From an uncultured Bacilli bacterium (GTDB lineage: Bacteria > Bacillota_I > Bacilli_A > RF39 > UBA660): a DNA stretch of 13,298 bases. The position numbers were made by a program, and so were the translations under genes. Positions 6,229 to 13,200 of the stretch are shown here, piece after piece (positions within the stretch are counted from its first letter, which is position 1; the number at the start of each line of letters is the position of its first letter). The notes under the pieces were generated by a model that had not been told where the DNA came from, made no database searches, and saw only the letters and a program-made list of their open reading frames with translations. Location of the stretch: the NCBI GenBank assembly GCA_944372315.1, contig CALVYX010000090.1:1-13298 (forward strand), read 5' to 3'.

Positions 6229-6936
6229 TTATTCCAAGCAACCACTCTCTATACTATCTTCCCCTTTTTTATATATTGTTAATTTTTCTTTACTATCACA
6301 CGTTACTAATAATAGATCTTCTATATGATGATATCCTTCTTTTTTAAGTCTAGTTAACAGCCACTTGTCATCTTTTTTTATTACTTTCAAATTATTTGAC
6401 ATTATATTTCCGTCAATCACTAAGTTTGAACAAAGGCCTTTATAATCAACTTTAACTTTAGCATCACTTGGTGTTAAAGGTGCATATTTACTCTTTAACA
6501 TAAAACTTATTTTTCCATTAGGTTCCATAATAGCATATTCGATTTCACTTATATCAAAATACCCATTATTTCTAGCTTCTTGTAATAAATCACTAAGATC
6601 TAATTTCGCTTTTTCGACATTATCTTCAATAATTTTTCCATTTTCTATAATTATTATTGGTGTACCTATTACAAATCTTCTAAGTTTAATACTTTTAGCT
6701 GTAAAGTGAGAAATTAAAATTGACACTAACGTATATACACCCATGACAATTAATCCATGTAAAAAATGAGACTCTAAATCAATAGAAATATCTGCGGCAA
6801 CACTCCCTATCGTAATACCTACTACATAGTCATACAAATTTAATTGCGATAATTGTTTCCTACCCATGGCTTTAGTAAAGAAAAAAAGAGCTACAATCGA
6901 GAAGACCGATTTTATAAATACATAAAAAAAGTCCAT
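6229..6936 (-). CDS. DUF421 membrane protein of the YetF/YcaP type
   Basis: The 235-residue protein has three N-terminal membrane helices (about 5-22, 35-50 and 58-77) and a cytoplasmic alpha/beta domain from about residue 85. The block MGRKQLSQL...YDYVVGITIGS.AAD (24-49) is the DUF421/YetF signature. The later blocks GTPIIIIENGKI (91-102) and DLLQEARNNGYFDISEIEYAIMEPNG (start about 116) also follow the family. YetF-type proteins are common in Bacillota, often several per genome; structures are known but no molecular function is settled, and links to spore or envelope properties have been suggested. GGTGAT precedes the ATG. The gene starts 32 bases after the fhs stop with no terminator between, so it is cotranscribed with fhs. 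Function is unknown here, but family membership is firm. Confidence 0.9.
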   Translation of the reverse strand: MDFFYVFIKSVFSIVALFFFTKAMGRKQLSQLNLYDYVVGITIGSVAADISIDLESHFLHGLIVMGVYTLVSILISHFTAKSIKLRRFVIGTPIIIIENGKIIEDNVEKAKLDLSDLLQEARNNGYFDISEIEYAIMEPNGKISFMLKSKYAPLTPSDAKVKVDYKGLCSNLVIDGNIMSNNLKVIKKDDKWLLTRLKKEGYHHIEDLLLVTCDSKEKLTIYKKGEDSIESGCLE

Positions 6937-6968
6937 AATATCACCATTAATATTATGAACTATTTATT

Positions 6969-8606
6969 TTAAAATAAACCACTTATTTCTTCTTTATCAT
7001 TAATATCTATATTTTCTAAATTAGGAACCCTAGATAATCCTGGCATAGTCATAATATCACCTAATAACACAGTAATAAATGATGCACCACGATATAATTT
7101 GATATCTTTTACTGTAACTTCATAATCTTTAGGATATCCTAATTTTTTAGGATCATCACTAATTGAATATTGAGTTTTAGCAATACATACTGGTAAATTA
7201 TGATACTCCTTAATTTTTTTCAACTTTTCTTCTACTTCTTCTGTATATTCTACTCTACCAGCATGATATATTTCTGTTGCTACTTTTTCTATTTTTTCTT
7301 TTATAGATAAATGATCTTCGTATAATAACTTAAAATCATTTTCTCTATTACAAATATCCACAACTTTATTGGCTAAAGCAATAGAACCTTCTCCTCCGTT
7401 TAAATAACTATCACAAGTAGCAAATTCTATTTTTCTATTACTGCAATATTCTTCTATAACTGTAATTTCCTCTTTAGTATCACTATCATATTTATTTAAA
7501 CATACAATTAAATTTTTAGTGTATTTTAAAATATTTTCCACATGAACCATTAAATTTGGTAATCCTTCTTTTACTTTTTCCACAGAAGGTGTTAATATTT
7601 CTTCTTTTGGAACATTAGCATTATACTTTAAAGCTTTAAGCGTTACTACTAGAACAACACAATTAGGTTTTAATGAAGCTCTACGACATTTAATATCAAA
7701 GAATTTTTCAGCACCCAAATCAGAACCAAATCCAGCTTCTGTTACTACATAATCTGCAAGGTTAAGACCTAACTTAGTAGCAATAATACTATTGCATCCA
7801 TGAGCAATATTAGCAAAAGGTCCTCCATGAACTAAAACTGGATTATTCTCTAAAGTTTGAACTAAATTAGGTTTTATAGCATCTTTTAATAAAGTAGCAA
7901 GAGCACCTTCCATATTTAAATCTTTAACCAATACTTCATTTCCTTCATAAGTATAACCTATTAAAATATTACCTAAATTTTTCTTTAAATCTATAAGGTT
8001 ATGAGACAAGCAAAAAACACTCATTACTTCACTTGCTGCAGTAATATTAAATGATTCATCTCGTGTAATTTTACCATGAATTGTAATATTTCTTAGAGCT
8101 CTATCATTCATATCCATACAACGATTAAATACAATAGTCTCTGGATTAATATTTAACTTATTTCCGAAGTAAAGATGATTATCAATAGCTGCACTAATTA
8201 AATTGTTACAACTAGTAATTGCATGTAAGTCACCTGTAAAATGTAAATTAATATCATCCATAGGAACTATTTGAGCATATCCCCCTCCAGTTGCTCCCCC
8301 TTTAATACCAAATACTGGTCCTAATGATGGCTCTCTTAATACCATTAGAGTTTTCTTATTTATTTTATTAAGAGCATCTCCTAGTCCAATACTAACAGTA
8401 GTTTTCCCTTCACCATATGGTGTGGGATTAATTGAAGTAACTAGTATTAAATTTCCTTCATTCTTATTATGATATTTTTTATAATCGATTTTAGCCTTAT
8501 AATTACCATATAAGATTAAATCTTCTTCTAGTATTCCTATTTTCTTAGCTACTTCTTTAATATTTTTTTTCTTACACATTCTAGAAATCTCAATATCACT
8601 TTTCAT
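6969..8606 (-). CDS. fhs: Formate-tetrahydrofolate ligase (10-formyltetrahydrofolate synthetase)
   Basis: The enzyme makes 10-formyl-tetrahydrofolate from formate, ATP and tetrahydrofolate in the cytoplasm, feeding purine synthesis and formyl-Met-tRNA, and in acetogens the methyl branch of the Wood-Ljungdahl route. The 545-residue product is close to the usual 555-560 and intact. The nucleotide loop TPYGEGKTT lies at 62-70. FTGDLHAIT, EAGFGSDLGAEKFFDIKCR and the C-terminal GASFITVLLGDIMTMPGLSR are all hallmark family blocks. AAGGTG precedes the ATG, and a promoter with TGA-TATACT lies just upstream. It is first in an operon with yetF-like and GT-C-like genes, which have no evident link to one-carbon metabolism. 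No folD, formyl-THF cyclohydrolase or acetogenesis gene is in the window. Confidence 0.97.
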   Translation of the reverse strand: MKSDIEISRMCKKKNIKEVAKKIGILEEDLILYGNYKAKIDYKKYHNKNEGNLILVTSINPTPYGEGKTTVSIGLGDALNKINKKTLMVLREPSLGPVFGIKGGATGGGYAQIVPMDDINLHFTGDLHAITSCNNLISAAIDNHLYFGNKLNINPETIVFNRCMDMNDRALRNITIHGKITRDESFNITAASEVMSVFCLSHNLIDLKKNLGNILIGYTYEGNEVLVKDLNMEGALATLLKDAIKPNLVQTLENNPVLVHGGPFANIAHGCNSIIATKLGLNLADYVVTEAGFGSDLGAEKFFDIKCRRASLKPNCVVLVVTLKALKYNANVPKEEILTPSVEKVKEGLPNLMVHVENILKYTKNLIVCLNKYDSDTKEEITVIEEYCSNRKIEFATCDSYLNGGEGSIALANKVVDICNRENDFKLLYEDHLSIKEKIEKVATEIYHAGRVEYTEEVEEKLKKIKEYHNLPVCIAKTQYSISDDPKKLGYPKDYEVTVKDIKLYRGASFITVLLGDIMTMPGLSRVPNLENIDINDKEEISGLF

Positions 8607-8630
8607 ATAAACACCTTCATTTCTATTAGT

Positions 8631-8639
8631 AGTATATCA
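8631..8639 (-). promoter_or_regulatory. Extended -10 promoter of the fhs operon
   Basis: On the minus strand TGA (8639-8637) precedes TATACT (8636-8631), an extended -10 element. No good -35 is visible at 16-18 bases. Predicted leader about 18 bases, containing AAGGTG, and no room for a purine riboswitch or PurR-type long leader. Confidence 0.5.
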
Positions 8640-8682
8640 TATAAATTAATTATTTTATCTATCATTTACTTTTATTTTATTA

Positions 8683-8688
8683 TATAAT
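8683..8688 (+). promoter_or_regulatory. -10 element of the DUF308 gene
   Basis: A perfect TATAAT lies at 8683-8688, about 12 bases before AGGAGGT (8701-8707). The -35 region (TATCAT at 8660-8665) is weak. The element is divergent from the fhs promoter about 50 bases away. Confidence 0.45.
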
Positions 8689-8711
8689 ATGTTTAGTTTT
8701 AGGAGGTAGTT

Positions 8712-9254
8712 ATGAAATTGGATAATTTAAAAGAAAAAAGCTATTCTAACGTTACTAGTCTAATCAGTGCAATTATATTTTTTATCATTGGTAGTATTAT
8801 TTTTACTAATCCAAATAGTACTATTAAATTTATCTCTTATGTTTTGGGTAGTTGCTTTTCTATTATTGGATTATTTAAAATTTGGAGTTATTATCGTGCT
8901 AAAAAGAAAGAAGAAGAAGAAGCATATCTTAGAAATTTAAGTGTTGGACTATTAGCTCTAATAGCAGGAATAGTTTTAATTATCTTCTCTAATACTGTAG
9001 AAGCTTTAGTTAGAATAATCATGGGAGCATGGATATTATTTAATGGTATCAACTTATTAATCAATTCAATTAAAGGTCTTAAAAATAAAGTTAAATCTTC
9101 TAAATTGTTAATTATACTATCGCTAATCATGATATTTTTTGGTATTTATATGATTTTAAAAACTAATTTAATCTTTCAAATGATAGGTTTATTTATTATT
9201 TTATATTCTGTTACAGAAATTATTGGTTATATTTATTATTCACAAAATAATTAG
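8712..9254 (+). CDS. DUF308 (HdeD-like) six-helix membrane protein
   Basis: The 180-residue protein consists almost entirely of six hydrophobic helices in three hairpins (about 15-33, 38-57, 75-93, 98-119, 131-149 and 153-176). Each pair shows the short GxxxI/F-type repeat of DUF308, the family that includes HdeD of Escherichia coli, linked there to acid resistance. A charged cytoplasmic loop, RAKKKEEEEAY, lies at about 62-72 between the first and second hairpins. The molecular function of Bacillota DUF308 proteins is unknown. AGGAGGT sits five bases before the ATG. The gene is probably monocistronic: the next gene downstream has its own promoter, although the hairpin between them is weak. 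Confidence 0.85.
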   Translation: MKLDNLKEKSYSNVTSLISAIIFFIIGSIIFTNPNSTIKFISYVLGSCFSIIGLFKIWSYYRAKKKEEEEAYLRNLSVGLLALIAGIVLIIFSNTVEALVRIIMGAWILFNGINLLINSIKGLKNKVKSSKLLIILSLIMIFFGIYMILKTNLIFQMIGLFIILYSVTEIIGYIYYSQNN

Positions 9255-9271
9255 AACTTCGCTTCTTTTTT
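9253..9271 (+). terminator. Weak terminator candidate after the DUF308 gene
   Basis: AGAA (9253-9256) and TTCT (9263-9266) can form only four pairs around CTTCGC, followed by six T. The T run is good but the stem is poor, so read-through into the downstream operon is possible. Confidence 0.3.
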
Positions 9272-9272
9272 A

Positions 9273-9301
9273 TTTTGTTTTTATTATTAATATGTTATAA
9301 T
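9273..9301 (+). promoter_or_regulatory. Extended -10 promoter of the four-gene AAA+ operon
   Basis: TGT followed by a perfect TATAAT at 9296-9301 gives an extended -10. T-rich sequence at 9273-9280 offers a partial -35 (TTGTTT at 15 bases). The start near 9308 leaves a short leader with AGGAAGG (9313-9319) before the ATG at 9327. Confidence 0.6.
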
Positions 9302-9326
9302 TTCTATAGAATAGGAAGGTGTTTAT

Positions 9327-11060
9327 ATGAGTACATTGGTAATTAGTGCGGCCAATTTAGCAACTATAGAAAATAATTTACAAGTTCTTGCTAATAATAT
9401 TGGTTCTGTATCTCAAAATGTAAATACCGTAAATGGGCATATTAATGATGTTCAAGGACAAGTAGATACTGTTAAAAACGATGTAAAAAGTCTAGAAGAA
9501 GAAATAAAAAATTTCATGGTGGAAATCAAACAAGGAACAGTTGTATCTAATGCTAGACAAACTATTTTAATGGATCAAAGTGAATTTGATAAAAAATTTA
9601 GCCATCGCGATGAAGTAAGAAGACGTGTCAATGGATTATTACAGTCAGTAGATATCAATGCTATTAAGAAAAGTACTGTTGAAAATATTAGTGAGGAAAC
9701 AATTGTGAATACTCCTGATTATTGGTTAGCTCCTGCTCTAGTTGCACTTTGTTCATGGTACACCAATAATAAAGATTTAGCTAATAAAGCTTTAAAAGAA
9801 GCAATGGCTAGGGATGATGAGAAGACATCTTTGCTTATGTGTTTAATTCATTTAAGAGCAAATAGAATTGATACTTCTATGAAGTGGTTGAACAGATATT
9901 TATCAATGCAAGATCCTACTAAGATGGAAAGTAAAATTATTACAGTATTAGATGCCATTACTAGTGGTGTTTTTGGAATTGATGCTAAAGACAATTGTCT
10001 ACAAAAAATAAATGAATGGATATTAGAATTAAATAGTTATAGTGATTTTAAAGAAAATCAAATAGATAGATGGGAAAGATATTTTAGAGAACAATTAGAA
10101 CCAGTAAATGAAAATGAGTTTCCATATATTATGAAATATGTAGTAGAAAAAGATAATATTATGGATATTATTTCATTAGCAAGAGGAGATAAAATTATTT
10201 TAAAAGATTTCCGAAAAATAATGGAAGAAAAACAATATAGTAATATTTCGAATACTAATAAGATCGATAACTTATTGCATATGTTAGTATTTAATTATGA
10301 AAACGAAGAATTAGAATTAAAACGCGATATTCAAAAAAATAAACATATTATAGAAGAAAATGGAGATATCAATAAGGCATTAAAACAATTTGAAAAAACT
10401 AGTATTGCTTTAGAAGAAAATAATAACTTTTATAGTCACATTACTAATATTGCAATAGGAAATAATCCCACAGAAGCAGATTTAAACACAAGAAAATTTG
10501 CTATTAGTCTTTCCAAACATTTTATTATATCTGGATATAATCGTATTTTTAATATTGAATCAGAAGAAGCCCTACCCGACTTAAACATTACTATTAACGA
10601 ATGGACTGGATTAACTAAAAATGGAAGTAACGAATTAGAACTTCAAAAAAGTTTAGAGGATTTCTTAGACGATGAATTCCATGATGAAGTATATAGTGAT
10701 CATTTATTTAATATTAAAATGTTAATTGCAATTATTATTGGCTTAGTTGGAATCTTCTTAACATTAAAACAACCTATTCTTGCGGCTATTATTTTCTGTG
10801 TAGTACTAATATTTAATATTGTGGAATTCTTAAGAGCTTATTCTAAAAGAGAATCTAAAATAAAACAATTAAATGAAATAAAAAAACAACATAAAACTCT
10901 TTTATCTAATATAATGGCAGAAATAGTGGATTATTACTTCATATATAAAGATAGTAAAAAAGATCGTAACAATTTTATTAATTATATTAATTCCCTTAAC
11001 TATGAAGATTATATAAAAAATAACAGTAAGAGAAATATTATTGTAAGTGGAGGTAAATAA
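9327..11060 (+). CDS. Coiled-coil, helical-repeat protein with C-terminal membrane hairpin; first gene of the AAA+ operon
   Basis: I do not recognise a named family. The 577-residue product has no signal peptide. Residues 14-68 form a heptad-like region (repeated V/I with N, Q and D), probably a coiled coil. From about 130 to 210 the sequence is helical with a TPR-like look: DYWLAPALVALCSWYTNNKDLANKALKEAM, then DEKTSLLMCLIHLRANRID and a second WL-containing helix. The middle (210-460) is charged and helical. Two hydrophobic helices at 465-480 and 484-502, joined by KQP, form a membrane hairpin. A charged, probably coiled tail (503-577) returns to the cytoplasm. The layout suggests a cytoplasmic scaffold tied to the membrane. 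Its TAA overlaps the ATG of the next small gene by one base, and that gene's GGAGGT lies inside its last codons, so translation is coupled. Confidence 0.85.
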   Translation: MSTLVISAANLATIENNLQVLANNIGSVSQNVNTVNGHINDVQGQVDTVKNDVKSLEEEIKNFMVEIKQGTVVSNARQTILMDQSEFDKKFSHRDEVRRRVNGLLQSVDINAIKKSTVENISEETIVNTPDYWLAPALVALCSWYTNNKDLANKALKEAMARDDEKTSLLMCLIHLRANRIDTSMKWLNRYLSMQDPTKMESKIITVLDAITSGVFGIDAKDNCLQKINEWILELNSYSDFKENQIDRWERYFREQLEPVNENEFPYIMKYVVEKDNIMDIISLARGDKIILKDFRKIMEEKQYSNISNTNKIDNLLHMLVFNYENEELELKRDIQKNKHIIEENGDINKALKQFEKTSIALEENNNFYSHITNIAIGNNPTEADLNTRKFAISLSKHFIISGYNRIFNIESEEALPDLNITINEWTGLTKNGSNELELQKSLEDFLDDEFHDEVYSDHLFNIKMLIAIIIGLVGIFLTLKQPILAAIIFCVVLIFNIVEFLRAYSKRESKIKQLNEIKKQHKTLLSNIMAEIVDYYFIYKDSKKDRNNFINYINSLNYEDYIKNNSKRNIIVSGGK

Positions 11061-11062
11061 TG
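11049..11062 (+). promoter_or_regulatory. Ribosome binding site and coupled start of the 59-codon gene
   Basis: GGAGGT (11049-11054) lies in the last codons of the 577-residue gene, five bases before an ATG at 11060 that shares its A with the upstream TAA (TAATG). This is classic termination-reinitiation geometry and supports the small gene being real. Confidence 0.75.
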
Positions 11063-11239
11063 AATAATGAATCAAATATAATAATTACTCCAATCAACGA
11101 AGACGAAAAGCAAGAATTCATTACAACAACAAAAAAGGAAATAAAAACTGAGCCTAAGGAAGAAGATTTTGTAACCGGCTTACCAGAATGGGATTTAACA
11201 CCTCCATATGAAATCATAAGGAGAGTGAATAGAAAATGA
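11060..11239 (+). CDS. Small acidic peptide with a C-terminal LPEWDLTPPYEIIRR motif, 59 residues
   Basis: This short gene fills the space between the first and third operon genes exactly: TAATG overlap at its start and ATGA overlap at its end, in a third frame. Residues 1-38 are polar, rich in E, K and T, and probably disordered. The last third is quite different: LPEWDLTPPYEIIRR at 41-55, with a Trp, two prolines, a Tyr and two arginines, ending in VNRK. An ordered docking motif after a disordered leader is what one expects of an adaptor or a substrate tag handed to a partner such as the AAA+ ATPase encoded two genes on. That role is inference. I cannot assign a family. The strong site before it and the double overlap make coding likely. 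Confidence 0.8.
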   Translation: MNNESNIIITPINEDEKQEFITTTKKEIKTEPKEEDFVTGLPEWDLTPPYEIIRRVNRK

Positions 11240-11679
11240 CTTATTATGAATGGATCAATTGTTTTGATAAATTAAAAAATGGTCCTCGCAACGAGGAGTT
11301 ATTAAACCAATTATATACGAGCACCATTGAATTAGATGGTAATATTCTATATCGATTTATTAAACATATTAATGATTTAGTAAGAACGAGGCTAAAAAAT
11401 AGTCTTGATAGTATGTTATCAAAATTAGAGACTATTTATCATGATAATAATGCGTTATCATTAGAAATAATTAATATAAAAAAAGAATTAATGTTTGCAA
11501 AAAAAATCACTAAATTACCTGTGATTCCTAAAGAAAATCAAGATAAATTTAGAGAAACATTACAAAAATTTGCTAATGAAATCAATGAAACAATAGAAAC
11601 TAGTGTTGAAGGAATGGATACAACAGGTGAAGCTATCACTATGATTAAAAACAGCAAAATAAATGTTTTGGAGGATTAG
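11236..11679 (+). CDS. Small all-helical protein of the AAA+ operon, unknown function
   Basis: The 147-residue product has no signal peptide, membrane helix or known motif. It is predicted helical nearly throughout. The section from about 40 to 95 (RFIKHINDLVRTRLKNSLDSML..LETIYHD) has alternating charged and hydrophobic residues, as in helical bundles or coiled coils. LPVIPKE at 94-100 breaks the helices, and an acidic C-terminal part follows. The ATG overlaps the TGA of the 59-codon gene (ATGA). AAGGAGAG lies about ten bases upstream, a slightly long spacing, so re-initiation by terminating ribosomes probably helps. The last codons carry GGAGGA for the downstream ATPase gene. Its position suggests a structural partner or adaptor of the ATPase. 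Confidence 0.82.
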   Translation: MTYYEWINCFDKLKNGPRNEELLNQLYTSTIELDGNILYRFIKHINDLVRTRLKNSLDSMLSKLETIYHDNNALSLEIINIKKELMFAKKITKLPVIPKENQDKFRETLQKFANEINETIETSVEGMDTTGEAITMIKNSKINVLED

Positions 11680-11685
11680 GATATG
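11670..11685 (+). promoter_or_regulatory. Ribosome binding site of the AAA+ ATPase gene inside the preceding gene
   Basis: GGAGGA (11670-11675) spans the last sense codons of the 147-residue gene. The TAG stop lies at 11677-11679 and the ATG at 11683, so spacing is seven bases and the genes are separated by only three. Confidence 0.8.
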
Positions 11686-13191
11686 AATTATGAAGAAACA
11701 AAAAAACAACTTAAACAATATCTTTTAGCAAGAATACCCTTTATTTCAATCAATACCATTGAAAAAAATAGAGCGCTTACTATTCTAAAAGAATTAGCTA
11801 ATGAACTCAATTTACCAATTAGTGTACATTCTATGTCTAAAGGTATTACTGATATTGTAACTAATAATTTAGAAAATGAAGAGAAAACTATTATGGGGGC
11901 ACTTGATTATATTGGAGAGCAAATAAAAGTAAAAGAAAATGCTACTTATGTTTTAACTGATGCAAAAGAATTAGAAGAGGAAACATTAGTATCTAGATAT
12001 TTGAATGACATTGTAACTACCGCGGAAGAAAAAGGTGGAACCGTTATTGTTATCAATTCTTCTACTATTTGGACCAACTTACAACGTTTAGGAATGTCCA
12101 TTGAATTAGCTCTACCAGAGGAAGAAGAACTGTATAAATTAATAAAAGAAGTTGTTGGTCCATATCAAAATCAAATTACTGTTGAATGGGATGAAAATAA
12201 TTTTAAAGAAGTAGCAACTATTCTTTTAGGTCTTAGTGAAATAGAAGTTAAAAATGTTATTGCTTCATTAATTGCTAAAGGTTCACTATTAAAAGATGAT
12301 TTAATAGATTTGAAATTTGCTAAAGATAGTATGTTTTCCGATATTAGTGGATTAGAAAAAATAGAAGTAGATCCAACTATTGCTTTTGGAGGATTAGATG
12401 GATTAAAAGAATGGCTAGATGAAAAAAAGAAATTAATGACTCCTGAAAAAAAAGAAGAAATGAAAAAGCGTCATATTAAACCACCTCGTGGAATTTTAAT
12501 TGTTGGAGTGCCAGGTTGTGGAAAAAGTTTATCAGCCAAAGCAATAGCTGCTAAATGGCAAATGCCATTATATTTATTAGATTTTGCTACCGTTCAGGGA
12601 AGATACGTTGGACAAAGTGAACAACAATTAAAAGAAGCGTTGGAGACTGCCGAACATGTCTCACCTTGTATCTTATGGATTGATGAAATTGAAAAAGGTT
12701 TATCTGGAGCTTCTGGAGATAGTGGCGTTACTAATCGTATGATTGGACAATTCTTATTTTGGCTTCAAGAATGTAAAAAAGAAGTCTTTGTAGTAGCAAC
12801 TGCTAATGATATTAATAACTTACCTGCCGAACTTCTTCGTAAGGGTCGTTTCGACGAAATGTTTTTTGTTGATTTACCTAATGATGAAGAGCGTAATGAA
12901 ATTATTAAATTATATTTATTAAAATATTTAAATGTTAAAGTAAACGAAGAGTTTATTAATAAACTAGTAACTTTATCGAATAGTTTTTCAGGATCCGATT
13001 TAGAAGCAGTTATTAGAGAGATTGCTTACCAAGTAGTTGCTAATAATATATCTTTAACAGAACAATTATTTATTGATACATTCACTAAAACAGTTTCCTT
13101 ATCTAAAACTAATCCAGAAAAAATTAATAAAATAAGAGCATGGGGTAAAGAACATGCTATTCCTGCAACCAAACAAAAAAGTTCTATTTAG
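11683..13191 (+). CDS. Ycf46-type AAA+ ATPase
   Basis: The 502-residue cytoplasmic ATPase follows the Ycf46 layout. Residues 1-165 look like a degenerate ATPase domain with no Walker [18 protein letters not shown] at 19-35, YVLTDAKEL at 89-97, a strand VIVINS and LALPEEEEL at 142-150. The active AAA module spans about 225-480: [11 protein letters not shown], Walker A GVPGCGKS (275-282, K281), pore-loop RYVGQSE with Y308, Walker [11 protein letters not shown] (D334, E335), sensor N375 in ATAND, and the paired arginines of LLRKGRFDE (R386, R389). The lid has [16 protein letters not shown]. The ending [12 protein letters not shown] resembles the Ycf46 C-terminus. All catalytic residues are present, so it should hydrolyse ATP, most likely as a hexamer. 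It is the last gene of its operon. Its substrate is unknown; the operon partners are the best candidates. Confidence 0.93.
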   Translation: MNYEETKKQLKQYLLARIPFISINTIEKNRALTILKELANELNLPISVHSMSKGITDIVTNNLENEEKTIMGALDYIGEQIKVKENATYVLTDAKELEEETLVSRYLNDIVTTAEEKGGTVIVINSSTIWTNLQRLGMSIELALPEEEELYKLIKEVVGPYQNQITVEWDENNFKEVATILLGLSEIEVKNVIASLIAKGSLLKDDLIDLKFAKDSMFSDISGLEKIEVDPTIAFGGLDGLKEWLDEKKKLMTPEKKEEMKKRHIKPPRGILIVGVPGCGKSLSAKAIAAKWQMPLYLLDFATVQGRYVGQSEQQLKEALETAEHVSPCILWIDEIEKGLSGASGDSGVTNRMIGQFLFWLQECKKEVFVVATANDINNLPAELLRKGRFDEMFFVDLPNDEERNEIIKLYLLKYLNVKVNEEFINKLVTLSNSFSGSDLEAVIREIAYQVVANNISLTEQLFIDTFTKTVSLSKTNPEKINKIRAWGKEHAIPATKQKSSI

Positions 13192-13200
13192 AACTTTTTT
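13175..13200. terminator. Bidirectional terminator shared by the AAA+ operon and the PAP2 gene
   Basis: AAAAAAGTTC (13175-13184) pairs perfectly with GAACTTTTTT (13191-13200) around TATTTA. Both stop codons lie within it: TAG of the ATPase (13189-13191) and TAG of the minus-strand PAP2 gene (13186-13184). A/T runs on both sides allow use on either strand. Confidence 0.85.

Noticed and set aside
8607..8711. Possible purine or folate riboswitch between fhs and the DUF308 gene
   Set aside because: The predicted leaders are under 20 bases on each side and no conserved aptamer core or terminator hairpin is visible.
8891..9130. 79-codon minus-strand frame inside the DUF308 gene
   Set aside because: Antisense to a well-formed six-helix membrane protein; no ribosome site or promoter.
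9327..9540. Reading the coiled-coil N-terminus as a chemoreceptor or phage tail fibre
   Set aside because: There is no HAMP or signalling tip and no phage neighbours; the heptad pattern alone is not specific.
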